Positions 8,012-15,645 of a stretch of 64,000 nucleotides of DNA are shown one piece after another. Each line of letters opens with the position of its first letter. The stretch's first letter is position 1. Both the position numbers and the translations under genes were made by a program. Source of the DNA: CBDBDZ01 sp965204215 (lineage in GTDB: Bacteria; Pseudomonadota; Gammaproteobacteria; Pseudomonadales; GM7GCV1); NCBI GenBank assembly GCA_965204215.1, contig CBDBDZ010000014.1, positions 1,116,001 through 1,180,000 on the forward strand. The letters run 5' to 3'. The notes under the pieces were generated by a model. That model worked only from the letters and a program-made list of their open reading frames with translations, ran no database searches and was not told the DNA's origin.

Positions 8012-9010
8012 TCACATCTCATATAACAACTTCCACGCAGTTGCCATCACGATGGGGTCTTGTCCATTCCCAATGGCTGTAAGCCGCTGCTTCCAATTGG
8101 GTAGTTCATCATCCATTCCCCGAAAAAGGGGTTCAGGTATATCGGGTCGCTCGAGCAAGTCCTCAAATCCTCGGATGCTTTCGCACCCTTGTATGCTTTG
8201 CTGCCACGGTAGCGCTTCCTTGATGACCCTTTCGCTTCGCTGGCTGTTACCGTCGGAAGGCTGTACATCAGCGTCCGCGTCAATCCTATCGAAAAGTTGT
8301 GGCCGCTTTTCGCTACCTTGCGAATATTGCCACTCTTGCCCATCACCATGTGTCCCTCGCCAATTGGAATTGCACCCGGTCCCGCATCGCTCGCCGTGAT
8401 TGTCGGCAACACTAAATTGGCAATTACTGTTTCCAAATTCTGATTGGGGTTGTTCCGAATGCTTGGCAGTTTTAGATTTTGTTGCGTCGATCGACAAGCT
8501 CTCGGTGTCGGTAGCGTAAATCCAGACCCTGTTGCGTTTTTGAATGGAAACACAGTCACGACTTCCAAGCACCAATGGTTTTTTAACCCTGTACCTAATG
8601 TCATCAAGGGTTCGGTAGATTTGAATAATGGCTCCGTGCTTGAGGATTCCTGGGACGTTCTCAAAAAACAAAAATTGTGGTCGTATAATCTGTATTGACT
8701 TGATAATCTCATCGAACAACCAGCGTTCATCACTTGTTCCCTTGCCTTTTCCAGCCACGCTGAAAGGTTGGCAGGGGAAGCCTCCAGTAAGTACATCGAC
8801 TTTGCCAGAGTATTGGCTTGCGTTGTCTTTGTTAAAGTCGGCGATGTCGCCATAGATTTCACCTTTGTCAAACCAACCATCTAGCTGGCGTTGCTTAATA
8901 ACTTGTTGGCAATACGCATCACGTTCAACATAAGCGATGGTTTTCCAACCCAAAATAAGCGAGCCGTAAATGCCTCCGCCCATACCTGTAAATAGTGATA
9001 ACTCATTCAT
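8012..9010 (-). CDS. DNA (cytosine-5-)-methyltransferase
   Basis: A 332-residue C5 methyltransferase with ordered motifs: I SLFTGMGGGIYG (5-16), IV GGFPCQPFSVAG with catalytic Cys80, VI FENVPG (116-121), VIII QKRNRVW (157-163) and X AIGNGQDP (312-319). It transfers a methyl group from SAM to cytosine C5. Residues about 165-300 form a low-complexity, Asp/Ser/Gln-rich target-recognition region that overlaps a second apparently coding frame. No restriction endonuclease is adjacent, so it is an orphan, likely protecting phage DNA or altering host methylation. The gene is bracketed by attC-like sites. Confidence 0.93.
   Translation of the reverse strand: MNELSLFTGMGGGIYGSLILGWKTIAYVERDAYCQQVIKQRQLDGWFDKGEIYGDIADFNKDNASQYSGKVDVLTGGFPCQPFSVAGKGKGTSDERWLFDEIIKSIQIIRPQFLFFENVPGILKHGAIIQIYRTLDDIRYRVKKPLVLGSRDCVSIQKRNRVWIYATDTESLSIDATKSKTAKHSEQPQSEFGNSNCQFSVADNHGERCGTGCNSNWRGTHGDGQEWQYSQGSEKRPQLFDRIDADADVQPSDGNSQRSERVIKEALPWQQSIQGCESIRGFEDLLERPDIPEPLFRGMDDELPNWKQRLTAIGNGQDPIVMATAWKLLYEM
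8047..8880 (-). CDS. Overlapping second frame inside the C5 methyltransferase gene (dual-coding candidate)
   Basis: A 277-codon frame offset by one base from the methyltransferase frame and wholly inside it. The first third looks like a shadow. From about codon 121 it has three spaced motifs: LPTPRAC (codon 123), LPTITASDA (158) and LPTVTASEAKGSS (208). It then ends with IYLNPFFGEWMMNYPIG. LPTPTAS repeats and a terminal EWMMGYPIGW element are common in phage-associated methylase proteins, so this frame looks selected. Each LPT motif lies exactly over an Asp-rich motif (ATDTE, VADNHGER, DADVQPSDG) of the main frame. It could be translated by an internal start or by frameshifting. Confidence 0.45.
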   Translation of the reverse strand: MVGLTKVKSMATSPTLTKTTQANTLAKSMYLLEASPANLSAWLEKAREQVMNAGCSMRLSSQYRLYDHNFCFLRTSQESSSTEPLFKSTEPLMTLGTGLKNHWCLEVVTVFPFKNATGSGFTLPTPRACRSTQQNLKLPSIRNNPNQNLETVIANLVLPTITASDAGPGAIPIGEGHMVMGKSGNIRKVAKSGHNFSIGLTRTLMYSLPTVTASEAKGSSRKRYRGSKAYKGAKASEDLRTCSSDPIYLNPFFGEWMMNYPIGSSGLQPLGMDKTPS

Positions 9011-9018
9011 AATTCAGA

Positions 9019-9089
9019 ATCTAACAACAGCAATCAAAGCCGCTGCGCTCGGACACGCTAAAGCGTGCGGTTTATTGCGACGGTTAGGC
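9019..9089 (+). repeat. attC-like recombination site (integron cassette site) 1
   Basis: A 71-bp imperfect palindrome. Left core ATCTAAC and right core GTTAGGC both fit the attC inverse-core/core consensus (RYYYAAC / GTTRRRY). Inner arms GCAAT/ATTGC and AAA(G)CCGC/GCGGTTT pair with one extrahelical G, as is typical for attC. The centre is a smaller hairpin, ACGCT-AA-AGCGT. Left core extended (9016-9025) complements the right core of the site at 7932-8005. The stop codon of the 9084-9317 gene lies inside the right core. Confidence 0.72.
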
Positions 9090-9317
9090 ACTAAACCGCA
9101 CTAGACGACCTGTAAACGCTTCTATACCTTTTTCCAATGCTTTATCTAAGGCTTGTTTGTCGTTTCGATAACGTGCATTTTCAATTTCATCCCACAAATT
9201 TTCTACTTCATGTGAGTGTGTATTCCGAATATCTTCAAGGGTTAAATTTAGTTCTGTAATGTCCAAATCAGTGTCTATATCGATTTCTACATCTACTGTT
9301 TTTTGAATAGTTGGCAT
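9084..9317 (-). CDS. Small acidic phage protein of unknown function
   Basis: A 77-residue protein, acidic in the N-terminal half (DVEIDIDTDLDITELNLTLEDI) and helical in the second half. It starts at the ATG at 9317, 23 bases downstream of the Mor stop. I do not recognise a family. Its stop overlaps the right core of the attC-like site, so cassettes probably entered just at the end of this gene. Before insertion it would have been followed within about 40 bases by the gene now at 6954-7373. Confidence 0.55.
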   Translation of the reverse strand: MPTIQKTVDVEIDIDTDLDITELNLTLEDIRNTHSHEVENLWDEIENARYRNDKQALDKALEKGIEAFTGRLVRFSA

Positions 9318-9340
9318 GTTTTACCTCTGGTTAATACTGG

Positions 9341-9694
9341 TTAAAAAAGTTGTGTCTGACGATTGGCAATATCCCTTGCCCGATGTTCTTTAATGATTTT
9401 GTAAATGCCTTGTTCGGTAAGGTCATATTTCTGCGCTAATTGTTTGTGGTTGAAGCCGTTAAATTCGGAGTAGATTTGTTCATTGCGCTGATGAATTTTG
9501 ATGCTGTTACTTTTGGGTAGATAGAATTGAATGCCGCCAATTTCTTCGCAAATGTCGTAGACAATTTTTTCGGCTTTAACTTTGGCTAGTTTGCTGGCGA
9601 CACCATCGGCAATTAGAGTACGCTCGACCCTATCGAGTAAAGCACTGACGTTTTCTGGCCAGTGGGCTTCTGGTGGTGCGATGGTGCCGCCCAT
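9341..9694 (-). CDS. mor: Mor-family middle transcription activator
   Basis: A 117-residue protein with the Mor/C family layout. The N-terminal dimerisation region contains AEKIVYDICEEIGGIQFYLPKSNSI. A C-terminal helix-turn-helix follows: EFNGFNHKQLAQKYDLTEQGIYKIIKEHRA. In Mu, Mor activates the middle promoter leading to C and late expression. It lies downstream of GemA with a 2-base gap. No separate C gene is visible in the window, so this protein may be the only activator of the family here. Confidence 0.9.
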   Translation of the reverse strand: MGGTIAPPEAHWPENVSALLDRVERTLIADGVASKLAKVKAEKIVYDICEEIGGIQFYLPKSNSIKIHQRNEQIYSEFNGFNHKQLAQKYDLTEQGIYKIIKEHRARDIANRQTQLF

Positions 9695-9696
9695 AA

Positions 9697-10122
9697 TTAT
9701 TGGCTTGCCTTTTGTTGCTTTTTGACTAAAGCTGAAACCACTGAACGCAACTGCTGTTCGTTACAGAACTCCAGGCGTTCAATGGCGTACATTTTTTTGG
9801 CTATGCCTGTGGCGTAACTCCAGGGCAGTTGCATATCTGCCAATAGCGCTTCAATTTTTGACATCAGGGGTTTGGCGCCAAAATTATTTGGCTTGCGCTG
9901 ACTGCGTTGGCGTTTAGGGTTGTCGGGTTTTGATGGTTTGAAACCGCGCTTTTGCATGGCGGTGTCAACAACCATTAGTTCTGATAATTTCATGTCTTTA
10001 CAACTGGCTTTGCCAGTTAGTGCCTGTTGCATTTGACGGCGGGTTTCTTCATCTATTTGTAATTGGGTCGCAGCAACGTGAATGCGGTTAATGAGCCGTT
10101 GTCTGTTGTTTTGTTTAGCCAT
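9697..10122 (-). CDS. gemA: Mu gp16-like GemA family protein (DUF1018)
   Basis: From the ATG at 10122 the protein is 141 residues (MAKQNNRQRLINRIHVAATQL). A longer frame to 10176 runs into Gam and is not favoured. The opening 'R..LI.RIHVAATQLQIDEETRRQ' and the C-terminal SKIEALLADMQLPWSYATGIAKKMY segment match the GemA/gp16 family (DUF1018). In Mu, GemA modulates host gene expression and DNA supercoiling. It overlaps the gam stop by 8 bases. Confidence 0.85.
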   Translation of the reverse strand: MAKQNNRQRLINRIHVAATQLQIDEETRRQMQQALTGKASCKDMKLSELMVVDTAMQKRGFKPSKPDNPKRQRSQRKPNNFGAKPLMSKIEALLADMQLPWSYATGIAKKMYAIERLEFCNEQQLRSVVSALVKKQQKASQ

Positions 10123-10639
10123 TGATTGCTGCCTTTTCCAGTTCAGTTTCAAAGGGGGTGATGGCAAATTCTTCACGCTGGCTGATAGTGATGCCAGGGA
10201 TATTTAATGCTTCGACTTGTTCTTGATTAGCCAGTATGGCGTCTTTATTAATTTCCTGTTTGAGACGAATAAAGCTGTGGGCTTTTAATGCTTTGAGTTT
10301 ATCCAGAACTGCATCAACACCTCTGATACTGACCTTGGGTGTGGTCATACGCCAACTGATGCTTCCTGTTGCCAGTTTTGCTGATTTAATACCTTTGTTA
10401 CAAAGCCTATCTCTATTGGCTTCTGCCCATTGTTGCACGGCTTCAAAACTATCGTTAATTTGCTGATTTAGTGGCTGTGCTTTACGCTCAAATTCGGCTT
10501 TAATAGATGCTATGGTGTCGTTCATATCGGCTTCTATGCGTTTAATTTCCTGTTGATTGCGACCAATGTTGTCGATGAGCCTTTCAGCTTCTTGTTGACT
10601 ATTCGCCGCATCGACGGCTTGTTTTTTGACTCTAGGCAT
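10115..10639 (-). CDS. gam: Mu Gam-like host-nuclease inhibitor
   Basis: A 174-residue protein with a long N-terminal coiled coil (residues 10-85). A conserved core follows: LATGSISWRMTTPKVSIRG...VLDKLKAL, then INKDAILAN and the C-terminal ISQREEFAITPFETELEK. This is the Mu Gam family, which binds double-stranded DNA ends as a Ku-like dimer and blocks exonucleases. Start ATG at 10639 overlaps the upstream gene. Confidence 0.92.
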   Translation of the reverse strand: MPRVKKQAVDAANSQQEAERLIDNIGRNQQEIKRIEADMNDTIASIKAEFERKAQPLNQQINDSFEAVQQWAEANRDRLCNKGIKSAKLATGSISWRMTTPKVSIRGVDAVLDKLKALKAHSFIRLKQEINKDAILANQEQVEALNIPGITISQREEFAITPFETELEKAAING

Positions 10640-10994
10640 TTTGTTCTCCAGTTTGAAAGTTAATTTGTAGTTGCCCGACGAGATCGAGCAAACCGATGTT
10701 GTTCATGCGTGATACTTGCATTAGGCTTTTGTAGGCACGATTGGATAGGTGATTGCAGGTGGTATGTAGTTCTTCAGGGGTGGCAGCAATAAAGTAACCA
10801 GTGCCAGGCGTGCCACAGATTGGCTCGCCGATAAGACGCATTTGCTCGATGGCTTTGCGACAGGTGCGAATGTGTAAACCTGTAAGTATTGCCAGCTTTT
10901 TACCCGTGATGCCTGTTTCAGCACCTTGCCCCAGATGGTTGTAAACCTGCTGGCATTGTTCGTTGCTGGCAATTATTTCAGTTCTGGTTGTCAT
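10632..10994 (-). CDS. Winged-helix phage regulator-like protein
   Basis: A 120-residue protein. Residues about 25-75 form a winged helix (GITGKKLAILTGLHIRTCRKAIEQMRLIGEPICGTPGTGYFIA). A helical C-terminus follows. Similar small regulators occur in the early region of Mu-like phages, but the target is unknown. It overlaps gam by 8 bases and the 57-residue gene upstream by 17 bases. Confidence 0.65.
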   Translation of the reverse strand: MTTRTEIIASNEQCQQVYNHLGQGAETGITGKKLAILTGLHIRTCRKAIEQMRLIGEPICGTPGTGYFIAATPEELHTTCNHLSNRAYKSLMQVSRMNNIGLLDLVGQLQINFQTGEQNA

Positions 10995-11151
10995 GGATAA
11001 TGCCTCGCTTTAGGGGTGTGCCGTGAAGGTAGTAAAAGGGGTTGTACAGGAATTGATCAAAGGTTATGTTAAAGCGTGTGGCGTATTGGTTTTTTACAAA
11101 CCAGTTGCCCCAAAATTCAATATAGTGGTCGCTGTTTTTATTGCTATACAT
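10978..11151 (-). CDS. Small 57-residue phage protein
   Basis: ATG at 11151, TGA at 10978-10980. The protein is rich in aromatic residues, with EFWGNWFVKNQYATRF and TFDQFLYNPFYYLHG segments. It fits exactly between its neighbours, overlapping the upstream gene by 8 bases and the downstream gene by 17, in the same operon phase style as the rest of the early region. Without it there would be a gap of about 150 bases in an otherwise gapless operon. Function unknown. Confidence 0.6.
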   Translation of the reverse strand: MYSNKNSDHYIEFWGNWFVKNQYATRFNITFDQFLYNPFYYLHGTPLKRGIIHDNQN

Positions 11152-11479
11152 CGTCTATCTCGGTTGGTTCTATAGATGAGTGTGGGCAACCCGCACGACA
11201 AGCGCGGTACAGTGCTACTCGTTGTGGATTGGTGTTGGCAAATTTACGGCGTTGGTGGCTTTGGCATTTATTGCTGCCAATATCACCGAGCACTGGGCAG
11301 GTGACGGTATTGCCCATAAATGCACCTTTTACGGCACTTTCAACGGCTTTTAAGTCGCCTTTGTATTTGTCTTTTAATACCTGGTTGACAGCTGCTGGTG
11401 AGTAACCTATTTTCGCTGCCACTTTGGTTTGCGAGGTTGCTTGACAATGTTGTTGTAATACGGTTAGCCAATGTGACAT
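11144..11479 (-). CDS. HTH protein of Mu-like early region
   Basis: A 111-residue protein with an N-terminal helix-turn-helix (SQTKVAAKIGYSPAAVNQVLKDKY, about residues 16-39). A C-terminal part follows with four cysteines (TCPVLG, KCQSHQ, ACRAGCPHS) and the conserved-looking NTNPQRVALYRACRAGCPHS. The spacing could hold a metal ion, but that is inference. Similar regulators lie downstream of MuB in other Mu-like phages. One-base overlap with the upstream gene. Confidence 0.7.
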   Translation of the reverse strand: MSHWLTVLQQHCQATSQTKVAAKIGYSPAAVNQVLKDKYKGDLKAVESAVKGAFMGNTVTCPVLGDIGSNKCQSHQRRKFANTNPQRVALYRACRAGCPHSSIEPTEIDDV

Positions 11480-12123
11480 TAGGATGCCTCGCTAGTGATT
11501 TCGGCGTGAACGACTATGCCAAGGTTGGGGTCAAACACTTGCTTGGTGCGTTGGATTTGCGGGGCTTGAGGGCCTGTATTTTTGCTGGCAAGTAAACGGT
11601 ATTTAGCTGGTGTTGGAACTGGCTTTTGGGTGCTGGGTTGGATGCAAATTAAATAGCCTGCTTGTTGCAGGCGTATAATGTAGGTTTTTGCAGTTGATGG
11701 TTGAATTGGGTTATTTTGGGTGGAGGCACTTGCTATCAAATCTTTGTAGTTAAAGGTTTGTAACATTTTCATAGAGCGCCACATATTGTCAGTGGCGGTG
11801 TGTGATTTGGTCGAGTTGCCGTTACGATCAACCGCTGGAGCTTCTACCCCTTCATTATTAACCAGTTCGTAAGTGACTTTTTTACAACTGCCCCTGATGG
11901 GTATTTCTATTTTAATCAAGTAACCACCTTTGTATAAACTATATATATAGTCCTTAACTGTTAAGTCGGTAGTTTTATAGCCTTGATTGTCCAGGGCTAC
12001 AATAATGCTAGATATTTCAAATATGGGATTATTGCGAATAGCTACCCATATATGCTGACGGGTTACCATACGTTGTTCGGCAATGATATTGACGGGCTTG
12101 CGGCCATGTGGTCTATTTGTCAT
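11479..12123 (-). CDS. Tandem winged-helix-like phage protein
   Basis: From the ATG at 12123 the protein is 214 residues (MTNRPHGRKPVNIIAEQ). A frame extending to 12192 overlaps MuB and is not favoured. Two repeats of a winged-helix-like unit are visible. One is around AIRNNPIFEISSIIVALDNQGYKTTDLTVKDYIYSLYKGGYL; the other is TFNYKDLIASASTQNNPIQPSTAKTYIIRLQQAGYL. It probably binds DNA. Its specific role in the early region is unknown. The start shares one base with the MuB stop. Confidence 0.6.
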   Translation of the reverse strand: MTNRPHGRKPVNIIAEQRMVTRQHIWVAIRNNPIFEISSIIVALDNQGYKTTDLTVKDYIYSLYKGGYLIKIEIPIRGSCKKVTYELVNNEGVEAPAVDRNGNSTKSHTATDNMWRSMKMLQTFNYKDLIASASTQNNPIQPSTAKTYIIRLQQAGYLICIQPSTQKPVPTPAKYRLLASKNTGPQAPQIQRTKQVFDPNLGIVVHAEITSEAS

Positions 12124-12866
12124 TACTTCACCATTGATAGGGCAGTGGTTCTGATGGGTGCTTCGCCTGTGTAGAGTTCTCTGTTGCCCCATGATTTTAA
12201 GTCGATTGACCCTTTGCCCTGGGTTTTGCAGTATTCGACCACTCTGTCTATATTAACGCAAACACGGCGTACCGAGCCGTTTGCCATTTGATGTATTTTG
12301 GTCAATAAGTCAGTATGAATGTTGACGTCTCTGCCGTAGATATTTGCCAGTTCGCTGACATCCACCACGCTGACGGGTTGGGCTTGTACCCAATCTAAAA
12401 CCCTGCCGTGTGTGCGTTCCCATTCTGGACGGCGCAGTTTCTGAGGCAACTGCTCTTCACCTATAATCAATATGGCTGATTGACTGCCTTCGTAAAGGTC
12501 TTTAATTAAATCAACTGCTTTTTTCTGCACCAGATAATCAACTTCATCAATAATTAATGGGCGTTGCGTGATGGCTAAATGTTCACTGATTTGATCGGCT
12601 AATTCGGGAATGGTTTTGCCTGGTTGCAAGCCCATTTCCTTGATAATGGACTCGAGAAAAAATTTGCGTGTCCAGGTGCTTTTACAAGCCACATAGTAGG
12701 CGCGAAATTGGTTAGCGGCAAAGCTGGCAGCAAAGGTTTTACCGTAACCACTGGGGCCATAAAAAGCGGTAATGCCTGGTAAGTTGTTGGTGCGTTTGAT
12801 AGCTCTGTTGAGGGCTTTCATACATAACCCTACGTTTGTGATGCCTGCGATGGTGTGAGTTGTCAT
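12123..12866 (-). CDS. MuB-like AAA+ ATPase, transposition target-selection protein
   Basis: A 247-residue ATPase with Walker A GPSGYGKT (37-44) and Walker B PLIIDEVD (103-110). A sensor-like segment (AILIIGEEQLP) and a C-terminal helical lid (MANGSVRRVCVNIDRVVEYC) follow. It lacks the N-terminal HTH of coliphage Mu B, as in many Mu-like phages. The family forms ATP-dependent filaments on target DNA and delivers it to MuA while protecting the phage from self-integration. It lies 21 bases downstream of the transposase. Confidence 0.9.
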   Translation of the reverse strand: MTTHTIAGITNVGLCMKALNRAIKRTNNLPGITAFYGPSGYGKTFAASFAANQFRAYYVACKSTWTRKFFLESIIKEMGLQPGKTIPELADQISEHLAITQRPLIIDEVDYLVQKKAVDLIKDLYEGSQSAILIIGEEQLPQKLRRPEWERTHGRVLDWVQAQPVSVVDVSELANIYGRDVNIHTDLLTKIHQMANGSVRRVCVNIDRVVEYCKTQGKGSIDLKSWGNRELYTGEAPIRTTALSMVK

Positions 12867-12887
12867 TATTACCTCTGGTGTGGAAAG

Positions 12888-15023
12888 TTAGTTAAATGCT
12901 TGTTTAAGTGGTATGGCGCGCATTTCTAATAAGGTTGCGCCTACTTCAAAGTCTGATGTTTCGGCGAAGCTGTGATAGAACGCTTCTTGAAGCTCGCTAA
13001 GTTCGATTTTGTTTTGTTTTTGCTGGTCTAGTTCGTTCCATAATTGACGCCTTGCGCCTAAGTCTTCAGGTATTTGAAATTCAATTTGTTGTTGTTCTTT
13101 GAGCATTTGCAAGAAAGGTTCTGCTTCTTTAGCGGCTTGCTGGTCTTGTTGAGGTGCTGCTTTTTCAATAGGTTGTTTGGGCTGTGCCATACGTACTATG
13201 GCTGGGGTGATGTCTTCTGTTGCAGGAGTTGTGAATTGCTGTGTAATTTGTGATGCGTATTCAGCCAGTGACAATTTTTGTTCTGCTTTGGCAGCTTCTT
13301 TAGTTGCTTTGATAAATTGACGGCGGTGTTTGAGGTATATTCTGCTGGTTTCAGTGTCTCCAAAGCCAAGTGCTTCCAGACATTGTGCAGTGGCAATAAA
13401 TTTACCGCTTAGGGTGTAAACCAATACGGATTCATGCAGTTGTTCGGGGTCAAAACGAGCGACTATTTTGTCGCCTTCCCAGTTGATTAGTTCTGATGTG
13501 TAGTAGCGGTTTCTTCCGTAGTTTCCTTGACCAACCATAGCCCCTGCACCCAATGTGAAGGTGCCATCTTTTTTAACTTTGGTGGATTCAGCAGTTAATA
13601 GTAATAGGTGTTTTTGCTCGGCTGTAGGTTTGGTGATGATAGCTTTTTCATAGCTGGATTTGAATACATCATCAAAGCTGTATTTATTGGCACCCATTTC
13701 TGTACGACGATTGCCTCTGGCATTCCAGTATGCAATTTCCTGAGCAAGTATTGAACAGAATTGCTCTAATGATATTGCCGAGCTGCCATAATTTTCGGGC
13801 TTTGCATTCGGATTATTGCCCGTGTATGCGCCCGCAAATGCAGGGTGTTTATCAACGTGCTCGCCCAGACCACCAACACCAAAAGCACGCTCTATGGGTT
13901 TGGCTTGACCGTGACCTTTAGCTTGAGTGCCTGCCTGATTGACCGATGTCCAGTGTACTTTGCAACCGAGCATTGGAATCATGCCAATGGGGTCGTCATC
14001 TTTGGCTTTGAAGCGGCGACGGTTTTCAGCACCTGCTGTCATAAATTTGTTAGCAGCGGCACGGGTGTTGTCGATGGTGACGTGTTCGGGAATGCCGTAT
14101 TGATTGATAACATCGCTGAACGCCAGCCGTATCTGATCAGTATTTTCTGTAATGTCTATACGATAAGCGAGAATTTTACGGCTGTGTACATCTTGCCAAA
14201 ACCATGTTTTGGGGCGGTCAATGGTGCCGTCTGCAAACTTAACAAATACGTTGTGTTGATAGCCGTCTCCATTTATCCATTGCATGGCTGTTAAACTTGC
14301 AACAGAACGTTCAATGGGTGGATACAGCGCCATTAGTGAAATTTCACCTTCGCGTTGCAGCACTCTGATGGATTTTGGTATTTTGGTTTTAACCCATCGC
14401 TCTATGGTTTTGCGTGATGGTAATTGCCAGTTATTTTCATTGGCGAGCCGTAAGACTCGATCATAGCAAGTGGCTATGTTGGGGGCTTCATTTCGCAGGT
14501 AATCAGTTTTAAAGGCTTCCCAGGCTAAATCACTGCATGGTGCTTCTTTGGTTCTACCCACATACTTGGGTGTAAGTGCAGCGAGCCAGTCCGATGGGTG
14601 CAACCCTTTAACTGTTTCACGCCAATTGTAAATGGTAGATTTACCGATATTGGTTTGCGTGGCAACTATTTTCCATGCCTCGCCTTTCTTGATTCCTTGA
14701 GCAATTAATTCAAAACCTAATGACACAGCTTTAAATGCTAACTGCGCTTTTTCTTTTTGTTTGTTATTAACCGCACCATATCGTTTCCAACTGTGTTCGC
14801 GGTCAAATGCCGCTGCCTTGGGATGAGGTGCAGGGTTTGATTGGCGGTATTCTTTTAAAGCTAAAGCGGCTTGGGTTTCAGGGGGAAGGCTGTTGATGTG
14901 GTATTCATATCCTTTACCTTTTTCACGTTTTCGTTTTTCCCAAGTATCAGATCTTTTTCTTACACCTCTAGGTGTTAGATTGGTAACTTGAGATATTTCA
15001 GAAACTGTATACCAAGTTTTCAT
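12888..15023 (-). CDS. MuA-like DDE transposase
   Basis: A 711-residue transposase. The N-terminal Mu-type DNA-binding domain (MKTWYTVSEISQVTNLTPRGVRKR) is followed by an HTH region to about residue 215. A DDE core comes next with Asp253 (WINGDGYQ), Asp318 (VTIDNTRA) and Glu378 (KPIERAFG). A beta-barrel Mu-C domain (about 480-570) and a charged tail that contacts MuB complete it. It catalyses end cleavage and strand transfer for integration and replicative transposition. No stop or frameshift is seen. Confidence 0.95.
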   Translation of the reverse strand: MKTWYTVSEISQVTNLTPRGVRKRSDTWEKRKREKGKGYEYHINSLPPETQAALALKEYRQSNPAPHPKAAAFDREHSWKRYGAVNNKQKEKAQLAFKAVSLGFELIAQGIKKGEAWKIVATQTNIGKSTIYNWRETVKGLHPSDWLAALTPKYVGRTKEAPCSDLAWEAFKTDYLRNEAPNIATCYDRVLRLANENNWQLPSRKTIERWVKTKIPKSIRVLQREGEISLMALYPPIERSVASLTAMQWINGDGYQHNVFVKFADGTIDRPKTWFWQDVHSRKILAYRIDITENTDQIRLAFSDVINQYGIPEHVTIDNTRAAANKFMTAGAENRRRFKAKDDDPIGMIPMLGCKVHWTSVNQAGTQAKGHGQAKPIERAFGVGGLGEHVDKHPAFAGAYTGNNPNAKPENYGSSAISLEQFCSILAQEIAYWNARGNRRTEMGANKYSFDDVFKSSYEKAIITKPTAEQKHLLLLTAESTKVKKDGTFTLGAGAMVGQGNYGRNRYYTSELINWEGDKIVARFDPEQLHESVLVYTLSGKFIATAQCLEALGFGDTETSRIYLKHRRQFIKATKEAAKAEQKLSLAEYASQITQQFTTPATEDITPAIVRMAQPKQPIEKAAPQQDQQAAKEAEPFLQMLKEQQQIEFQIPEDLGARRQLWNELDQQKQNKIELSELQEAFYHSFAETSDFEVGATLLEMRAIPLKQAFN

Positions 15024-15317
15024 TTATAGTATTCCTAATTCTTGGTATAACTTAGTTGGCCGTACCCCTCTAACCTTTTCACCACATAATACATAGTAAT
15101 CATTTATACCCGCTTTATGAAGGTTGATGAGATGATTAGCGTTAAAACCTCCTCCTTCGCTACCACTTTCAAAGCGGATTACAGTTCTTTTACTTACGCC
15201 TAATATTTTTGCAAATTCTTCTCTCGTATATCTAGCTTCCTTTCTAACTTCACGTAAACGTAAAGCTAAACCTTTAGAATACAACTTAATATGACTTTTG
15301 TTCATCATTTTATTCAT
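15024..15317 (-). CDS. XRE-type helix-turn-helix protein
   Basis: A 97-residue protein. Residues about 15-70 form a Cro/CI-type HTH (LALRLREVRKEARYTREEFAKILGVSKRTVIRFESGSEG). A short C-terminal dimerisation tail follows. It lies between the Ner-like gene and the transposase with one-base spacing on the transposase side. It is probably a second early-region regulator. Confidence 0.8.
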   Translation of the reverse strand: MNKMMNKSHIKLYSKGLALRLREVRKEARYTREEFAKILGVSKRTVIRFESGSEGGGFNANHLINLHKAGINDYYVLCGEKVRGVRPTKLYQELGIL

Positions 15318-15538
15318 TACGCCGCCTTTATTTCTTGACTAATATATATTGGCTTACCTATAAATTTTTCTAGGTCTAGTAATATGGATTTAGTTTGTCC
15401 TCGTGGATTTCCTTTTCTACCAGCCCATCGGTAAACAGCATTTAAAACATTTGTTACGCCATATCCGTGCTCTTGTGCAAATAGACTAAAAGTATAGTCT
15501 TTCATTAAAAGCTCGGCTCTAATCTTATTTAATGTCAT
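15317..15538 (-). CDS. Ner-like DNA-binding protein
   Basis: A 73-residue basic protein with an HTH-like unit (IRAELLMKDYTFSLFAQEHGYGVTNVLNAVYRW) and a C-terminal KSILLDLEKFIGKPIY that resembles Ner/Nlp proteins. It is the first early gene, divergent from the repressor across a 107-base control region, as Ner is in Mu. Ner proteins turn down early and repressor transcription after infection. Assignment rests on position and fold. Confidence 0.65.
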   Translation of the reverse strand: MTLNKIRAELLMKDYTFSLFAQEHGYGVTNVLNAVYRWAGRKGNPRGQTKSILLDLEKFIGKPIYISQEIKAA

Positions 15539-15645
15539 TTTGTGATACCATATAGTAAATTAATATTGAATAAATATCATTTTACAGATATTTATATATC
15601 AGTCAACTAATAATATTAAATAAATATACATTTTGGTAAATTTAT
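15539..15645. promoter_or_regulatory. Divergent repressor/early operator-promoter region
   Basis: A 107-base, very AT-rich interval between the Ner-like gene and the repressor. Two similar sites face each other near the two start codons: GATACCATATAGTAAATT near 15544-15561, and the complement of GGTAAATTTATATGATAC near 15633-15650. This is consistent with repressor/Ner operators controlling both promoters. Individual -35/-10 elements cannot be chosen reliably in such AT-rich DNA. Confidence 0.55.

Noticed and set aside
8052..8855. Several plus-strand open frames across the methyltransferase
   Set aside because: They are antisense shadows. Unlike the second minus-strand frame they show no repeated or recognisable motifs.
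8012..9010. Restriction-modification system
   Set aside because: Only a methyltransferase is present; no nuclease or specificity gene is adjacent, so it is annotated as an orphan.
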